A stretch of 49,680 bases of DNA from Fragilaria crotonensis (Eukaryota > Bacillariophyta > Fragilariophyceae > Fragilariales > Fragilariaceae): assembly GCA_022925895.1 (NCBI GenBank), contig JAKSYS010000476.1, positions 1 through 49,680 of the forward strand, written 5' to 3'. Shown here in pieces: positions 31,614 through 41,628 of this stretch. Both the position numbers and the translations under genes were made by a program. How positions within the stretch are numbered: position 1 is the first letter of the stretch; the number at the start of each line of letters is the position of its first letter. The notes under the pieces were generated by a model. The model saw only the letters and a program-made list of their open reading frames with translations, made no database searches and had not been told where the DNA came from.

Positions 31614-31967
31614 TGTTGGATATTAGGAGCACTGACCAGCTACCTTCCTGAACCAAGTATGTGCTGGTATGCACTTCATCAACCAACTGCTAACAATTCC
31701 AATCATCTACCAGAGGGGGCATGGATGTAAGCAATGCTGGCAGTTAGACTGCACTCAAGTGTTGCACTTATCCACTTGGATGCGCATGTTCCAAGGTATC
31801 CACAAATATACTAGCTTTTCTCTGGCTAAGGTGTTAGAGGCAGGATTAATCAACAGCAACTGCCAATTCCAGCGTATCAATTTTGCTCCGCCCCAGCAGG
31901 AAGCACCCCCACCAATAATTTAAAATGTTCTATGATGCCATTCTCCTTCTTTTATGTAAACAACAGG
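31609..31967. mobile_element. Solo LTR (349 bp) with 5-bp target duplication
   Basis: The segment 31614-31962 begins TGTTGGATATTAGG and ends ATGTAAACA, so its ends are TGTT...AACA, the normal LTR termini. It is flanked by ACAGG on both sides (31609-31613 and 31963-31967), a 5-bp target duplication as made by copia or gypsy integrase. No internal region or second LTR is present, so it is a solo LTR left by recombination. Confidence 0.75.
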
Positions 31968-32278
31968 AGAAGTGGAGCCTACCGGTAGTTGCACGGGCTG
32001 GCAGTTGGCACGTTGGCACTAGCGAAGTCTCTGGAACTCTTGGGGACCAAACACGACTCAGAGTACTGCGATCCGAACTCATTCAAATGGAACTCTATGG
32101 CACCGGTACCAGGTATGCATACTAGTCCGGTAATGCTACACGCGCACAGTCCCCCTCTGCGCAAGTGTCACCAAATTTACCGGTAGTCACAAGAATTTTC
32201 TTGACAATGAGTTTGTGTTCATGGTTTTGAATGCTAACAACTGTCAACTCCAACAACTGTGAAAAAAAGTGAAGCACC
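31968..32278. other. Intergenic with ACCGGT palindromes
   Basis: taccggtag occurs at about 31980 and 32179. No gene apart from the promoter side of the next one. Confidence 0.5.
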
Positions 32279-32776
32279 ATGGTCGAAACATTCAAGTTTG
32301 CTCACGCCGAATATCTTGGGCCTGCTGCGGATGACGATCCTGCCCCCAGGATTCGAGCAACCGAAGTCCCCATCGCTGTTCTCGTCACCAACAGCAATAC
32401 CGGATCCGTCACGATTCCCGCATCATCTCTGGGCACAAGACACTCACCATCTGAGGCAGTGCCACTTGTTCCAGCGACATCGCTCCCTGCTACGCCGATA
32501 GTGACGCGATACACAAGAACGTATACCATCACCCCTCCATTGGATCGTATGGCCATGAAGAAACGTCGAAAACGTCGCAAAATTATTGCCGGAGTCGTTG
32601 GGGGCACAATTGGTTTGGTGGCTCTCGGTCCACTGGGAGCTGTCGGAATTGGGATTGGGTCGGCATTGGTGGTCAAACATGCCGATAGGGCGCACGAACG
32701 AAGAGTTTTGAAAAAGTACGAAGCTCGCTGTGCCCAAGACGGAACTTCTCTTGTGAGAGAAGTCACCATCGACTGA
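32279..32776 (+). CDS. Small glycine-zipper protein, copy 1 of a tandem pair
   Basis: 165 residues, unrecognised. The first 80 residues are low-complexity (VTNSNTGSVTIPASS). They are followed by TRTYTITPPLDRMAMKKRRK, a basic RRKRRK cluster, and a hydrophobic glycine-zipper-like segment (IIAGVVGGTIGLVALGPLGA, VGIGIGSALVV), then a charged helix with YEARCAQ. It is paralogous to the next gene (shared AEYLGPA/AKYLGPA start and TRTYTI.PP, basic, zipper order). The zipper may insert into membranes or assemble. No signal peptide. Confidence 0.7.
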   Translation: MVETFKFAHAEYLGPAADDDPAPRIRATEVPIAVLVTNSNTGSVTIPASSLGTRHSPSEAVPLVPATSLPATPIVTRYTRTYTITPPLDRMAMKKRRKRRKIIAGVVGGTIGLVALGPLGAVGIGIGSALVVKHADRAHERRVLKKYEARCAQDGTSLVREVTID

Positions 32777-33172
32777 AAAGTCTATATACAATTAGTGTAC
32801 ATAACATTGTCGTCGAGGACGATTGCATTTTAGAGCTTCCTTCAGCCTGGTTCTGCAGAAACCAGCTCAATCGTGCACTCCACGGTACGAATTAGTCCTC
32901 GGTACCGTCAGCTTGAGTTACCATTCACACCACTCGGGTCGAGATGACGAAAAATCTCAGATCCTGGCATTATGTTGGTATGCTTTCTCGTCTTCAAGTC
33001 ACTCGCCTTTAGCCTGGATCGTGTCAAATCGAGAGAAGGTTCGAAACTGTTCAGCACGAATTAAAAAAAATCCATGGCAGGCACATGATGTTCCACACAA
33101 TGCCGAAGGAGCAGCAAGTCACCCAACGTTTTCTTCTTGTGCATTCGCACAACAGTCGCATGCATTGGAGCT
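32777..33172. other. Spacer between tandem paralogs
   Basis: 396 bp. It contains a GGTACC motif (cggtacgaattagtcctcggtacc, 32883-32906). No gene. Confidence 0.5.
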
Positions 33173-33664
33173 ATGACTGTGTTGAATGGCAATCTGGTGG
33201 CGGATGCCAAGTACCTGGGACCCGCTCACAGTTGGGACGTTGACATTGTCATTGACAGTACAGTAGATGGCCCAACCTTTGCCTCGGCAATAGCCACACC
33301 CATCATGCCCAAGACAACTTCAGTTACAAGAACATACACGATTCCTCCTCCCCCAAATTCTTACGAGATGAAGAGACGACGTAAACGAGATGCTGTCCGA
33401 GCCGGAATGATCGGAGCCGTCGTGGGCTTGGTAATTTGTGGACCCGTCGGTGCAGTATTGATCGGACTAGGGTCTGCTCATATTTCGAAACGGATGAACA
33501 AGAACAAGGAGAAGCAGATATGGATGGCGTACGACTTGAAAGTGGCGCAGCAAAGCGACGTTGCTGTCACTATGGAACGAAAACCAAGCCAAATCGACAG
33601 CACCCATGGTGGGAACGGAACGAAGCGTCGATTGATGAACAAAGTCTCGCAAACGAAACCCTAA
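33173..33664 (+). CDS. Small glycine-zipper protein, copy 2 of a tandem pair
   Basis: 163 residues from the ATG at 33173. An in-frame upstream ATG (33137) adds 12 residues not found in copy 1. It has the same plan as copy 1: AKYLGPAHSW, TRTYTIPPPPNSYEMKRRRK, zipper MIGAVVGLVICGPVGAVLIG, GLGSAHISKRM, then a charged tail with YDLKVAQQ. The zipper and TRTYTI blocks align closely with copy 1, while the linkers differ. Function unknown. Confidence 0.7.
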   Translation: MTVLNGNLVADAKYLGPAHSWDVDIVIDSTVDGPTFASAIATPIMPKTTSVTRTYTIPPPPNSYEMKRRRKRDAVRAGMIGAVVGLVICGPVGAVLIGLGSAHISKRMNKNKEKQIWMAYDLKVAQQSDVAVTMERKPSQIDSTHGGNGTKRRLMNKVSQTKP

Positions 33665-33681
33665 TTCTATATCCTTAATCA

Positions 33682-35057
33682 TCAGTTTTCACTTTCGTCA
33701 TCGTCGTCTTCACTCTCATCGTCTTCATCCATATTTTGAACATCAGCTTGCTCGTCTTCGTCGTCCTCCTCGGGATCATCCGAGTCATCCGACTCGGCTC
33801 CCTTTCGCAAGCCATCCATGACATTGCGCTCACGGGCTTCCTTTCGTTGTCGTTTGGCCTCCAACTTGGCTTCTGCGGCCTTGCGCTTCCTCTCCACATT
33901 TGCATTTTGTTCCTCTCGTCGTTGCTTCTTGAGCATTTCCTCCTTCTCCTTGCGCTCCTTAAGTTCTCTAACTTCTTCGGGTGTCTTTTTAATAAGAGCA
34001 TGGTACATGACATCACCTTTACCCAAACCGCGTTCAACCTTGAGCAATTTGATAGACAATCGTGGCCCAAGTTCCACAAGTTTCAATGCCGACTTTTGGG
34101 ATTTCCCATTCCCCCGGCCACTGTATCGTTGTGGCAAAACAACATGAGATGTTTCGTCCTCGGGTTCTGAATCCGAGGCAGCCCCATGCAATGTCGTCGC
34201 CGACGGAGCCGACAGTCCAGATGCCGTCGTGCCGGTAATGTAATCGGCAATGTCATTTAAATTGCTGAGATTGGGTATTTTCGTTTGTACAATGCGTCGC
34301 ACCTTGCGATCGACACCCACGGGAGTCGCCTTGATGGCGTAATGACGCATTTCAACGACATCCTCGAGTAGATTGAACAAGACGACACGACGACATTCAC
34401 TCAATTTGACAGTTGCCACATTAATGGCTGGAAACATGTTTTGGAATGTAATTCTCATGAGTTTCACATGCGGCGGTGCGGTGGCATCACCAAAATTGTT
34501 CGTCACGACGATGGGTGAGTGCTGATGTATACCCGCAGACGTGTATGGTCGTCGTTGTATTGCGCGTACATGCTTCACCAATGAGAACTTGGTGACGCGG
34601 AATGTCATGGTTGGGCCCTCCGGAACACGGGCGAGGCGCAAATTGAGGTGCTCGGCGTTTTGGGAAAGTGCGAGAATGTGCGATACTCCCATGGGCATGG
34701 CAAGTTCTTTGGAGTATGCAGCCAAGGTGTGCTTTCGATTCTTTGGATCTTCCTGGAAATTGAGAGCCGTATACGGCAACATGACCTTTCTCAAGTCGCC
34801 AATCAGATCAGTAACTTCGGCTTCAACCTTTCCTCGCCGGATCTGGTGGAATGAAAAGTAGAATCGAGAATGTGTGAGGCACTGGTTTCACAAACAAAAA
34901 ATGAGGTACAATTCTGCGAACTTTACCATAACCTTCGACTCACAATCAGCGACTTGGGAACTTTAAGATTCTCATTGGAAGCCAAAGCGCTTTGGGCTCC
35001 TTCGTTGTCTACAACATGAGTACGGGTCTTCTTGCGACGGCTACCTGCCCTTGGCAT
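33682..35057 (-). CDS. PPAN: Peter Pan / SSF1 ribosome-biogenesis protein (Brix domain)
   Basis: Two exons, 35057-34944 (38 codons) and 34842-33682, with a 101-bp GTGAGT...CCAG intron at phase 0, giving about 424 residues. Exon 1 is basic (PRAGSRRKKTRTHV) and ends NLKVPKSLI. Exon 2 opens IRRGKVEAEVTDLIGDLRKV, MLPYTALNFQED. The Brix domain is in the middle: MGVSHILALSQNAEHLNLRL, RVPEGPTMTFRV, LMRITFQNMFPAINVATVKL, RVVLFNLLEDVVEMRHYAIK. The C-terminus is a charged coiled coil (ELKERKEKEEMLKKQR) with a long acidic tail. SSF1/PPAN acts in 60S subunit assembly and 27S pre-rRNA processing in the nucleolus. It is convergent with the second small zipper gene, 17 bp apart. Confidence 0.85.
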
Positions 35058-35710
35058 GGTGAATTCGTTGTTTTGGTTTTGGTGTGTTGGAGGACTTCAA
35101 GAGTTCGTGTGATGTATGGCATAGTTTGTGTTAGTTACCTTTGATCCAATGAATTTGAGTTTTGGTGGCTGGAGAATCAACGGACGATGACAGGCGGATC
35201 GTCAGTACAGTACCAGTATTCATAGGAATCCTTACTTTTTTCGTTTTTCGGAGTCGGAGTCTTTAAGTGAAACAAGTCAGGGTTAGACAAGCAAGTCTTC
35301 TTGAACGATGTGCATTTGTTGAAGCTTCAAGGCAAGTTAGAACGAACTCACAATTAATCCGCTTGCACCTTGTACCAGGTACTTGTAGTACGCTTGTAAC
35401 TGTAATGCTGGGAAATGGATCATGTGGTCGTCTTCCTAGCCCTTTTTTGGTCCTTCCTTAGTCACAACCGATAGGTTTCTGATTGTGAGCCTGCAGTCTC
35501 CAGGGACCAGCACCCACCTTCTCCTTTCAGGTCAGAAAACAGAAGCAAGTTCTACTACATTTCCAATTGATCATCTCTAGTCCGGGGTAGGAGTACATGG
35601 TACGAACCCTTTGCAGTCATTACTTCAAAAGGCTATCAAAAGGAACGCTTATGCGCGTCCAAGAAATGTTGATAGATTTTACATATTTTAATTCCAACTC
35701 CATTTATATC
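35058..35710. other. Intergenic, PPAN promoter to tRNA
   Basis: No gene. Contains ccaggtacttgtagtacgc near 35377. Confidence 0.5.
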
Positions 35711-35788
35711 GACGACATGGCCGAGCGGTCTAAGGCGCAACGTTAAGGCCGTTGTCTTCGGGCGGGGGTTCGAATCCCCCTGTCGTCA
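35711..35788 (+). tRNA. tRNA-Leu (AAG)
   Basis: Acceptor stem GACGACA (35711-35717) pairs with TGTCGTC (35781-35787), with discriminator A at 35788. The D arm is ATGGCCGAGCGGTCTAAGGC. The anticodon stem CAACG/CGTTG carries loop TTAAGGC, anticodon AAG. The long variable arm TCTTCGGGC marks class II (leucine). The T stem is GGGGG TTCGAAT CCCCC. No intron. It is followed by a short T run (35792-35796) that fits a polymerase III terminator. Confidence 0.92.
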
Positions 35789-35845
35789 ATATTTTTATAA
35801 ATAGCGTTTTACCCTGTCGTCAATATTTTTATGAATAGCGTTTTA
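35778..35845 (+). repeat. 34-bp tandem duplication including the tRNA 3' end
   Basis: ccctgtcgtcaatattttta...agcgtttta occurs at 35778-35811 and again at 35812-35845 with one base difference (ataa versus atga). The first copy includes the last bases of the tRNA-Leu and its terminator. Confidence 0.9.
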
Positions 35846-35966
35846 CCTATCTGGTATGCATGGTATCCTTGTAGCAGCATACCATTTTTTTCTGTACCAG
35901 GTACTCCTATCTGCCGTGTACTCCCAGTACTGGCGTATCAGAACGACCCAAATTGAATGTAGCAGT

Positions 35967-35994
35967 AGTATGTAGTACGTAGTATGCAGTATGC
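35967..35994 (+). repeat. 7-bp degenerate tandem repeat (agtatgc)
   Basis: agtatgt, agtacgt, agtatgc, agtatgc in a row. Confidence 0.8.
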
Positions 35995-36068
35995 ATAGTT
36001 CGAAATGAAATCTGGCCTGGGGCCTTGGGGGACGAAGATCCATCTCGTCCTGGTCACATCATGCTACT

Positions 36069-38854
36069 ACTAGTGTCTACCCACCTGACGGGGTTAATTA
36101 ACCCCGTTTTTGCTCATATCGGTAATCGTTCCTGTTATCTTGTACATCGTCCGTTTGGATCCAAACTTGCTGAGCGTTGTAAGAACTGTATGAAGGAGCA
36201 TGGTTGAAACGGACAGTAGGCCAGTGTTTGTGGTTATTGAGTTATCAGTGTTGTTCTGCGCGAATTTTTTTCCCTCCCAATTTTTTGAAGTCGTGAGAAT
36301 TCTCGACGATGATATTGATGCGTTCACAGCTCATTGATATCATCATTAACTGAAGTGAGAATGAGCAGCAACGATCCTCGTTACCAGGTGGGGGCATTAG
36401 TGCATGCAAAAGCCATGCATGTAACGGCTCTCATTGAGTGTCACCGACGCTACGGCAGCAACGCAAAAACGAAGCTTGTCAATGGTACGGTCACAGAGCT
36501 TAGAACGGTCCCATCATCTAACCAAAAGCGAACGGTGACTCTCATTACTGCCATCTACAGCCTTGGTGGGCAGTGCAGGAAGGTTGCTACCTTGAATTCA
36601 CGGTCAGTCAATGCTGGTCATGTTGCAGCCATCCCCAACGAAGGTAATGGACCCGGGACCGAACTCGTGACTCAAGTTTTGATTCCGATTGACATCGCAA
36701 ATGAAACCTCCACCGCCAATGAAGCAAATGATGTTGATGGAACGCCCTCAAACATTGACATGCACACTGAAAGTGAGACAATTGTACCTGATGGTTTGCC
36801 TGTTGCTCCAGAAGGAGGCCCTCAGGATGTTACACAACACGTGCTGGACACTGATAATAATGCTCCTTCTCGGACCGCAGCAACTGCTCATGGTATAGAA
36901 TGGGTCAGGGCATCAGTGAATGCATCACCATTGAATGGCAATTTCCCCAGGCGAATTTGGAGCATCCGTAATTCCGTTGGTGATGTGTTGGCTCCAGGAG
37001 GAAATGGTGTCGCGACACAAAACATGTCACCTCTCGAATTTTTGTTGTTGATGTTTCCTCCCAAGCAGCTGACTGACATGGTCCGCTGGACAAATATCCA
37101 GCTTCAGAAATCATCAATGAAAGAGACAACGCCCAGTGAGGTCCTCAAATTCTTTGGGATCCTAATCCTAACAACAACATTTGAGTTCACGACAAGAGCA
37201 TCCTTGTGGAATACGACGGCATGGTCCACGTATCGACCGGCACCTCAGTTCGGGTTGACCGGGATGTCAAAGAACAGGTTTGAAGACCTGTTTAGTTGCA
37301 TGAGGTGGAGTTTTCAACCGGCTGTTCCTACTTTTGAAGGGGAAGAAGAATCATCCAAACGATATAGGTGGAAGCTTGTTGATGATTTCGTTAAAAATTT
37401 TAACGAGCATCGAGCCAACTACTTCAATCCATCTGAGATGATCTGTGTGGATGAAAGTATGAGTTGCTGGTACGGACAGGGAGGCCATTGGATCAACCAT
37501 GGCCTCCCTCAATATGTTGCAATCGACAGGAAGCCTGAAAATGGCTGTGAGATCCAGAATGCTGCGTGTGGTATGAGCGGAGTCATGCTGCGACTCAAAC
37601 TTGTTAAAGGCGCTGATCTGCCGGGTTCAGAAGAAGAGCAGTTTGGAAACAACGATGATGATAGCTTGCTTCATGGCACAAATGTGCTGAAGCATGTCGT
37701 GTCACCTTGGTTTGGATCAAATTGGGTTGTGTGTGCCGATTCGTATTTTGCTTCTGTTGGAGCTGCAAAGGAACTGTTCCGTAATGGCCTCCGTTTCATT
37801 GGAGTGGTGAAGACCGCAACACGTGGTTACCCCAAATCATTCCTAACAAGTGTTGAGCTTCAGAACCGCGGAGATTTTGTTGCCCTTTGGTCGAATGCAA
37901 CAGAAAATAGTCCAGAACTTGGGGCAATGGTGTGGATGGATAGGAGCGCCGGTATTTCATTTCGACTGCGGGCAGTTTTGAATGGGGACTCCGTATCAAC
38001 GATGCCGCTGGAGGCAAGTTGACCCGGCACCAAATGCAGCTCCGCAACAAGTGGTGTTCACGATTCCCCAGCCAAAGATTGCTGAAATGTATTATACAAC
38101 TTGTGGAGCAATTGACAGGCATAATAGACTTCGTCAAGATGACCTTCGCATCGAGAAGAAGATCGAAACAAAGGATTGGTCTCGGCGTGTGAACTTGTCA
38201 ATTTTTTAGATGATTGTTGTGGACACCTGGTTGGTGTTTAATGCGATGAGGAACACACCAACTGTTCAACTAAATCAAAAAGAGTTCTATTCTGTCTTGT
38301 CAGAAGAGTTGATCGACAATTCCTATGGTAGCAGAGGCTGCCCCACAAGTCAACCCCGATCTTCACCAACAACGAATGCGGCGTCTTTTGTCCAGGATGC
38401 ATGTATGAGAGCATTGAAAAGTGGAGGACCACGTGCCGGTGTTCTGACACACTTGACACCTGTCAAGCGACTCAAAAATAGCAAGGGTGAGAGGACTAGT
38501 TTTAGATATCAAGGAAGGTGTAAGGAGTGCCAGAAGAAGACCACTTGGCAATGCTCAGACTGCGGCGATGGCGGAAAAACTGTCTACCTTTGCGCCACAA
38601 AAAAATGGAAAACGATGCTTCTTGGACCATCTGGCTCGCAATCATATGCACCTTAGTGAGTTATGAGCATAATTTGAGTAGTTGAACAGTGCATTCATTA
38701 GTGTCAACATGTTCATATTGACCGTCATGGTCGACACCATTTTGGAGTAGATGGCAGTATTTTTGTTACTCACGATCGCAAAAACATGATGGGATTAATT
38801 AAGGCACACGACGGGGTTAATTAAGGCACATGGACCAGGTGGGTAGACACTAGT
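36069..38854. mobile_element. piggyBac-type transposon, broken
   Basis: A 19-bp inverted repeat bounds the element: left 36069-36087 (actagtgtctacccacctg), right 38836-38854. Just inside each end lie TTAA-containing palindromes (left ggggttaattaacccc; right gattaattaaggcaca and ggttaattaaggcaca), with TTAACCCCGT pointing inward at both ends, like piggyBac termini. No TTAA duplication flanks the outer 19-bp repeats. The transposase inside is frameshifted and has a stop, so the copy is dead. Confidence 0.75.
36361..38656 (+). pseudogene. piggyBac transposase (frameshift and stop)
   Basis: The ATG at 36361 opens MSSNDPRYQ, with 180 residues of variable N-terminus before the DDE_Tnp_1_7 core. 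That core runs LEFLLLMFPPKQLTDMVRWT, LKFFGILILTTTFEFTTRAS, FGLTGMSKNRFEDLFSCMRW, NPSEMICVDESMSCWYGQGG (first catalytic Asp), NWVVCADSYFASVGAAKELF (second Asp). A +1 shift near 37985-38005 leads to IPQPKIAEMYYTTCGAIDRH (third Asp). A TAG at 38207-38209 breaks the C-terminus. The same frame then continues with a Cys-rich zinc-binding tail (CKECQKKTTWQCSDCGDGGK) typical of piggyBac. Two lesions make it a pseudogene. Confidence 0.85.
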
Positions 38855-39053
38855 ATCAGGTACCATAGAGAGTACTACAGTATAAACACATGATTACTCG
38901 TAAAATTGACAACTGATGCCCACCTTCCTTCTTAATGTTAGTGTGTGAAAGCATATCTTTCCTTCTTTCTGACAACGCACACGCAAAGAATGATGCAGAA
39001 CGATATGGTGATTGTTAATTGTCAAGAATATAATCAGGATACAATCGTCATCC
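38855..39053. other. Spacer between piggyBac and the ankyrin gene
   Basis: AT-rich, no gene. A degenerate ankyrin repeat (DTIVIRLRGHGHLAVASEL) reads from about 39037. Confidence 0.5.
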
Positions 39054-39106
39054 GCTTACGCGGACATGGCCATTTGGCTGTTGCTAGCGAGTTGTGACGA
39101 CTGGAC

Positions 39107-40859
39107 ATGGCAAACATGAACATCACTAGTTGCAGCGATGAGGCATCCCTCATCTCGGCAAGTCATGGTAGCCGTTTGGAAGTCATTCGTGAATTTATTG
39201 AAATACAACATGGTCGATGAACTTTGTGGCGTGGCCCTCATTTCGGCATGCACGTTTGGCCATTTGGAAATTGTTTGTGAGCTATTGAAGCACGACACGG
39301 TCGACGTGAACGTCGCTGATGAATATGATAAAACTGCCCTCATTGTGGCAAGCGCAAAGGGCCATGTGGAAATTGTTCGCGCGTTATTAGAACACGACAA
39401 GGTTGATGTGAACGCCGCTGATAAAGAAGGTGAAACGGCCCTCATTGTGGCAAGCGAAGAGGGCCACAAGGAAACTGTTCGTGAGTTGTTGAAACATGAC
39501 GTGGTAGACGTGAACGTCGTTAATCGATATAGTGACACGGCCCTAATGCGGGCAAGCACATTTGGCCTTGTGGAAATTGTTCGTGACTTATTAAAGCACG
39601 ACATGGTCGACCTGAACATTACTAATCAATTTGGTGACACGCCCCTCTTCAGGGCAAGCGCCTTTGGCCATCCTAGAGTTGTTTGTGAGCTATTGAAACA
39701 CGACACGGTCGACGTGAACGTTGCCACTCAATTTGGTGAAACGGCCCTCATTGTGGCAAGCGGTAAGGGCCACGTGGAAATTGTTTGCGAGTTATTGAAA
39801 CACGACAGGATCGATGTGAACGTCGCTGCTAAATTTGGTAACACGGCCCTAATGATGGCAAGCACAGAGGGGCACTTGGAAATTGTTTATGAGTTATTGA
39901 AGCACAGCATGGTCGACGTGAACGTAACAAATCAATTTGGTGACACGGCCCTCATCGTGGCAAGCACATTTGGCCATTGGAGAATTGTTCGCGAGTTATT
40001 GAAGCACGGCGCGGTGGACGTGAACGTTGCTAATAAAGTTGGTGAAACGGCCCTCATCAGGGCAAGCGAAAAGGGCCATATGGAAAGTGCTCGTGAGATG
40101 TTGAAACATGACGTGGTCGACGTGAACGTCGCTAATCAATTTGGTGACACGGCCCTAATGAGGGCAAGCTCGGTGGGCCATGTTGACATTGTTTGTGAGC
40201 TATTGGAGCACGAATTAGTCGACCTGAACGTCGCTGATGACGATGGTGAAACTGCCCTCATCATGGCTTGCCTTAATGACCATTTGGAAGTTGTTTGTGA
40301 GTTATTGAAACACGACATGGTCGATGTGAACTCCACTTTTGATCACGGCAATACGGTCCTTATTTGGGCAAGCACAGTAGGACACGTGGAATTTGTCTGT
40401 GAGTTATTAAAACACGGCATGGTGCACGTGAACGCCCTTAATGAATGTGGTGAAACGGCCCTCATTGTGGCAAGCAGAAATGACCGCATGGAAATTGTTC
40501 GTGAGTTGTTGAAACATGACATGGTCAATGTGAACGCCGCAGTTTCACATGGCCAAACTGCCCTTGTTTTGGCGAGCCAAAGAGGCCATTGCGATGTTGT
40601 CGATGAGTTGCTGAGACACGGAGATGTGGATGTTAATGCTCGTTGTTGTCGTGGTTATACATCGCTCATGTGGGCTTGCCTACGAGGTAGATGCGACATT
40701 GTTTCCTTGCTATTGAAACATGGCAATGTGGACACGAATCTGAAAAACAAAGCAGGATCGACAGCGCTTGATGTTGCCCGCAATTGCAAAATTCTTGACA
40801 TTGTCAGCCTTCTTAAAGAGCACGCCTATCAAAAGCGAAAGATCCGAAAATTTGAGTGA
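39107..40859 (+). CDS. Ankyrin-repeat protein with 34-residue repeats (one-base frame break)
   Basis: Sixteen repeats with a constant 34-residue period, consensus VDVNVANxFGxTALIxASxx then GHxEIVRELLKHDx, plus a basic tail QKRKIRKFE. Each unit is 102 bp and the copies are very similar in DNA, so they spread recently. The 5' end is uncertain. The best start is the ATG at 39107 (MANMNITS), read through a +1 T in the run at 39194-39196, giving a length one base over a multiple of three. Upstream, another repeat has an in-frame TGA. No other domain, membrane or signal is seen. Ankyrin repeats bind proteins, and the partner is unknown. The 34-residue period is one longer than the usual 33. Confidence 0.75.
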
Positions 40860-41628
40860 GGGTTATTTCTTCAAAATATCAAAAGCGATTTTGGACCTTG
40901 GATCTGTGTTGTTGACAATCGTGGATTGAGCAAAGCTGCAATTCACGGTCACATAAACATTTGTTGCAATGTTAGCATTGGCACTGCTGCCGCTCTCTCC
41001 CATTGGCGTCCCTCCCCGTTCATTTCGTGGTGATGCTCTAAATGCTGTTTCGGATCAATGCCATCTGTGCTCTGAAGAAGGGAACGGACCGGGCAAAGGT
41101 ATTGTCTAATGATTTGTGAACGAACCCTCCTTCCTTGCGTCCATGGCGGAACTGGAAGCGAACATGTTCTCAATTTTACCCAAACATGTCTCAACTACTC
41201 TCCTACTACGAGAGTCCCTTTTGTTTGGTCAACGACTCTAAATGTAAACAATCCACTTATTCACTCTCAACCAGATTGACTGCTCAGTCAATCATCAACT
41301 ACATGAGATCAAAAATAGACTGTGTGGTGTCGAGTGTCGAACGTCTTGAATCGCGGCTCGTACGTAGCAATGACTTGGTGGTTCGTTCATGGTGTTCATG
41401 GACGATCTTGGACTTCGTAGTACTGAACTACCGCAGAGTTGACTTTGAAACAAATTCAACCTCCACAACTCTGCGCAGTGTACGGCCTTTATGGTTCCAT
41501 TCACTTAAAATCTCTGCTCTAGTACTCAGAGTAGTTGGCGTGTTGGCGTTTGCATGCTAGTATGAGCTACTGCTGTGGTAGACTGCAAACAAATGCTATA
41601 TTATCTTGATACTTTTTTCTTCGTTTCT
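40860..41628. other. Intergenic, no gene supported
   Basis: The frame at 41135-41560 (+) has no recognisable family and is probably spurious. A tgtcgagtgtcgaacgtcttg stretch near 41331 matches similar sequences at 6198 and 49146. Confidence 0.4.

Noticed and set aside
32302..32769. Minus-strand 155-residue frame
   Set aside because: It lies opposite the paralogous zipper gene, which has the better start and a homologue next door.
39056..39619. Minus-strand frame rich in TISTRPN-like repeats
   Set aside because: It is the antisense shadow of the ankyrin array.
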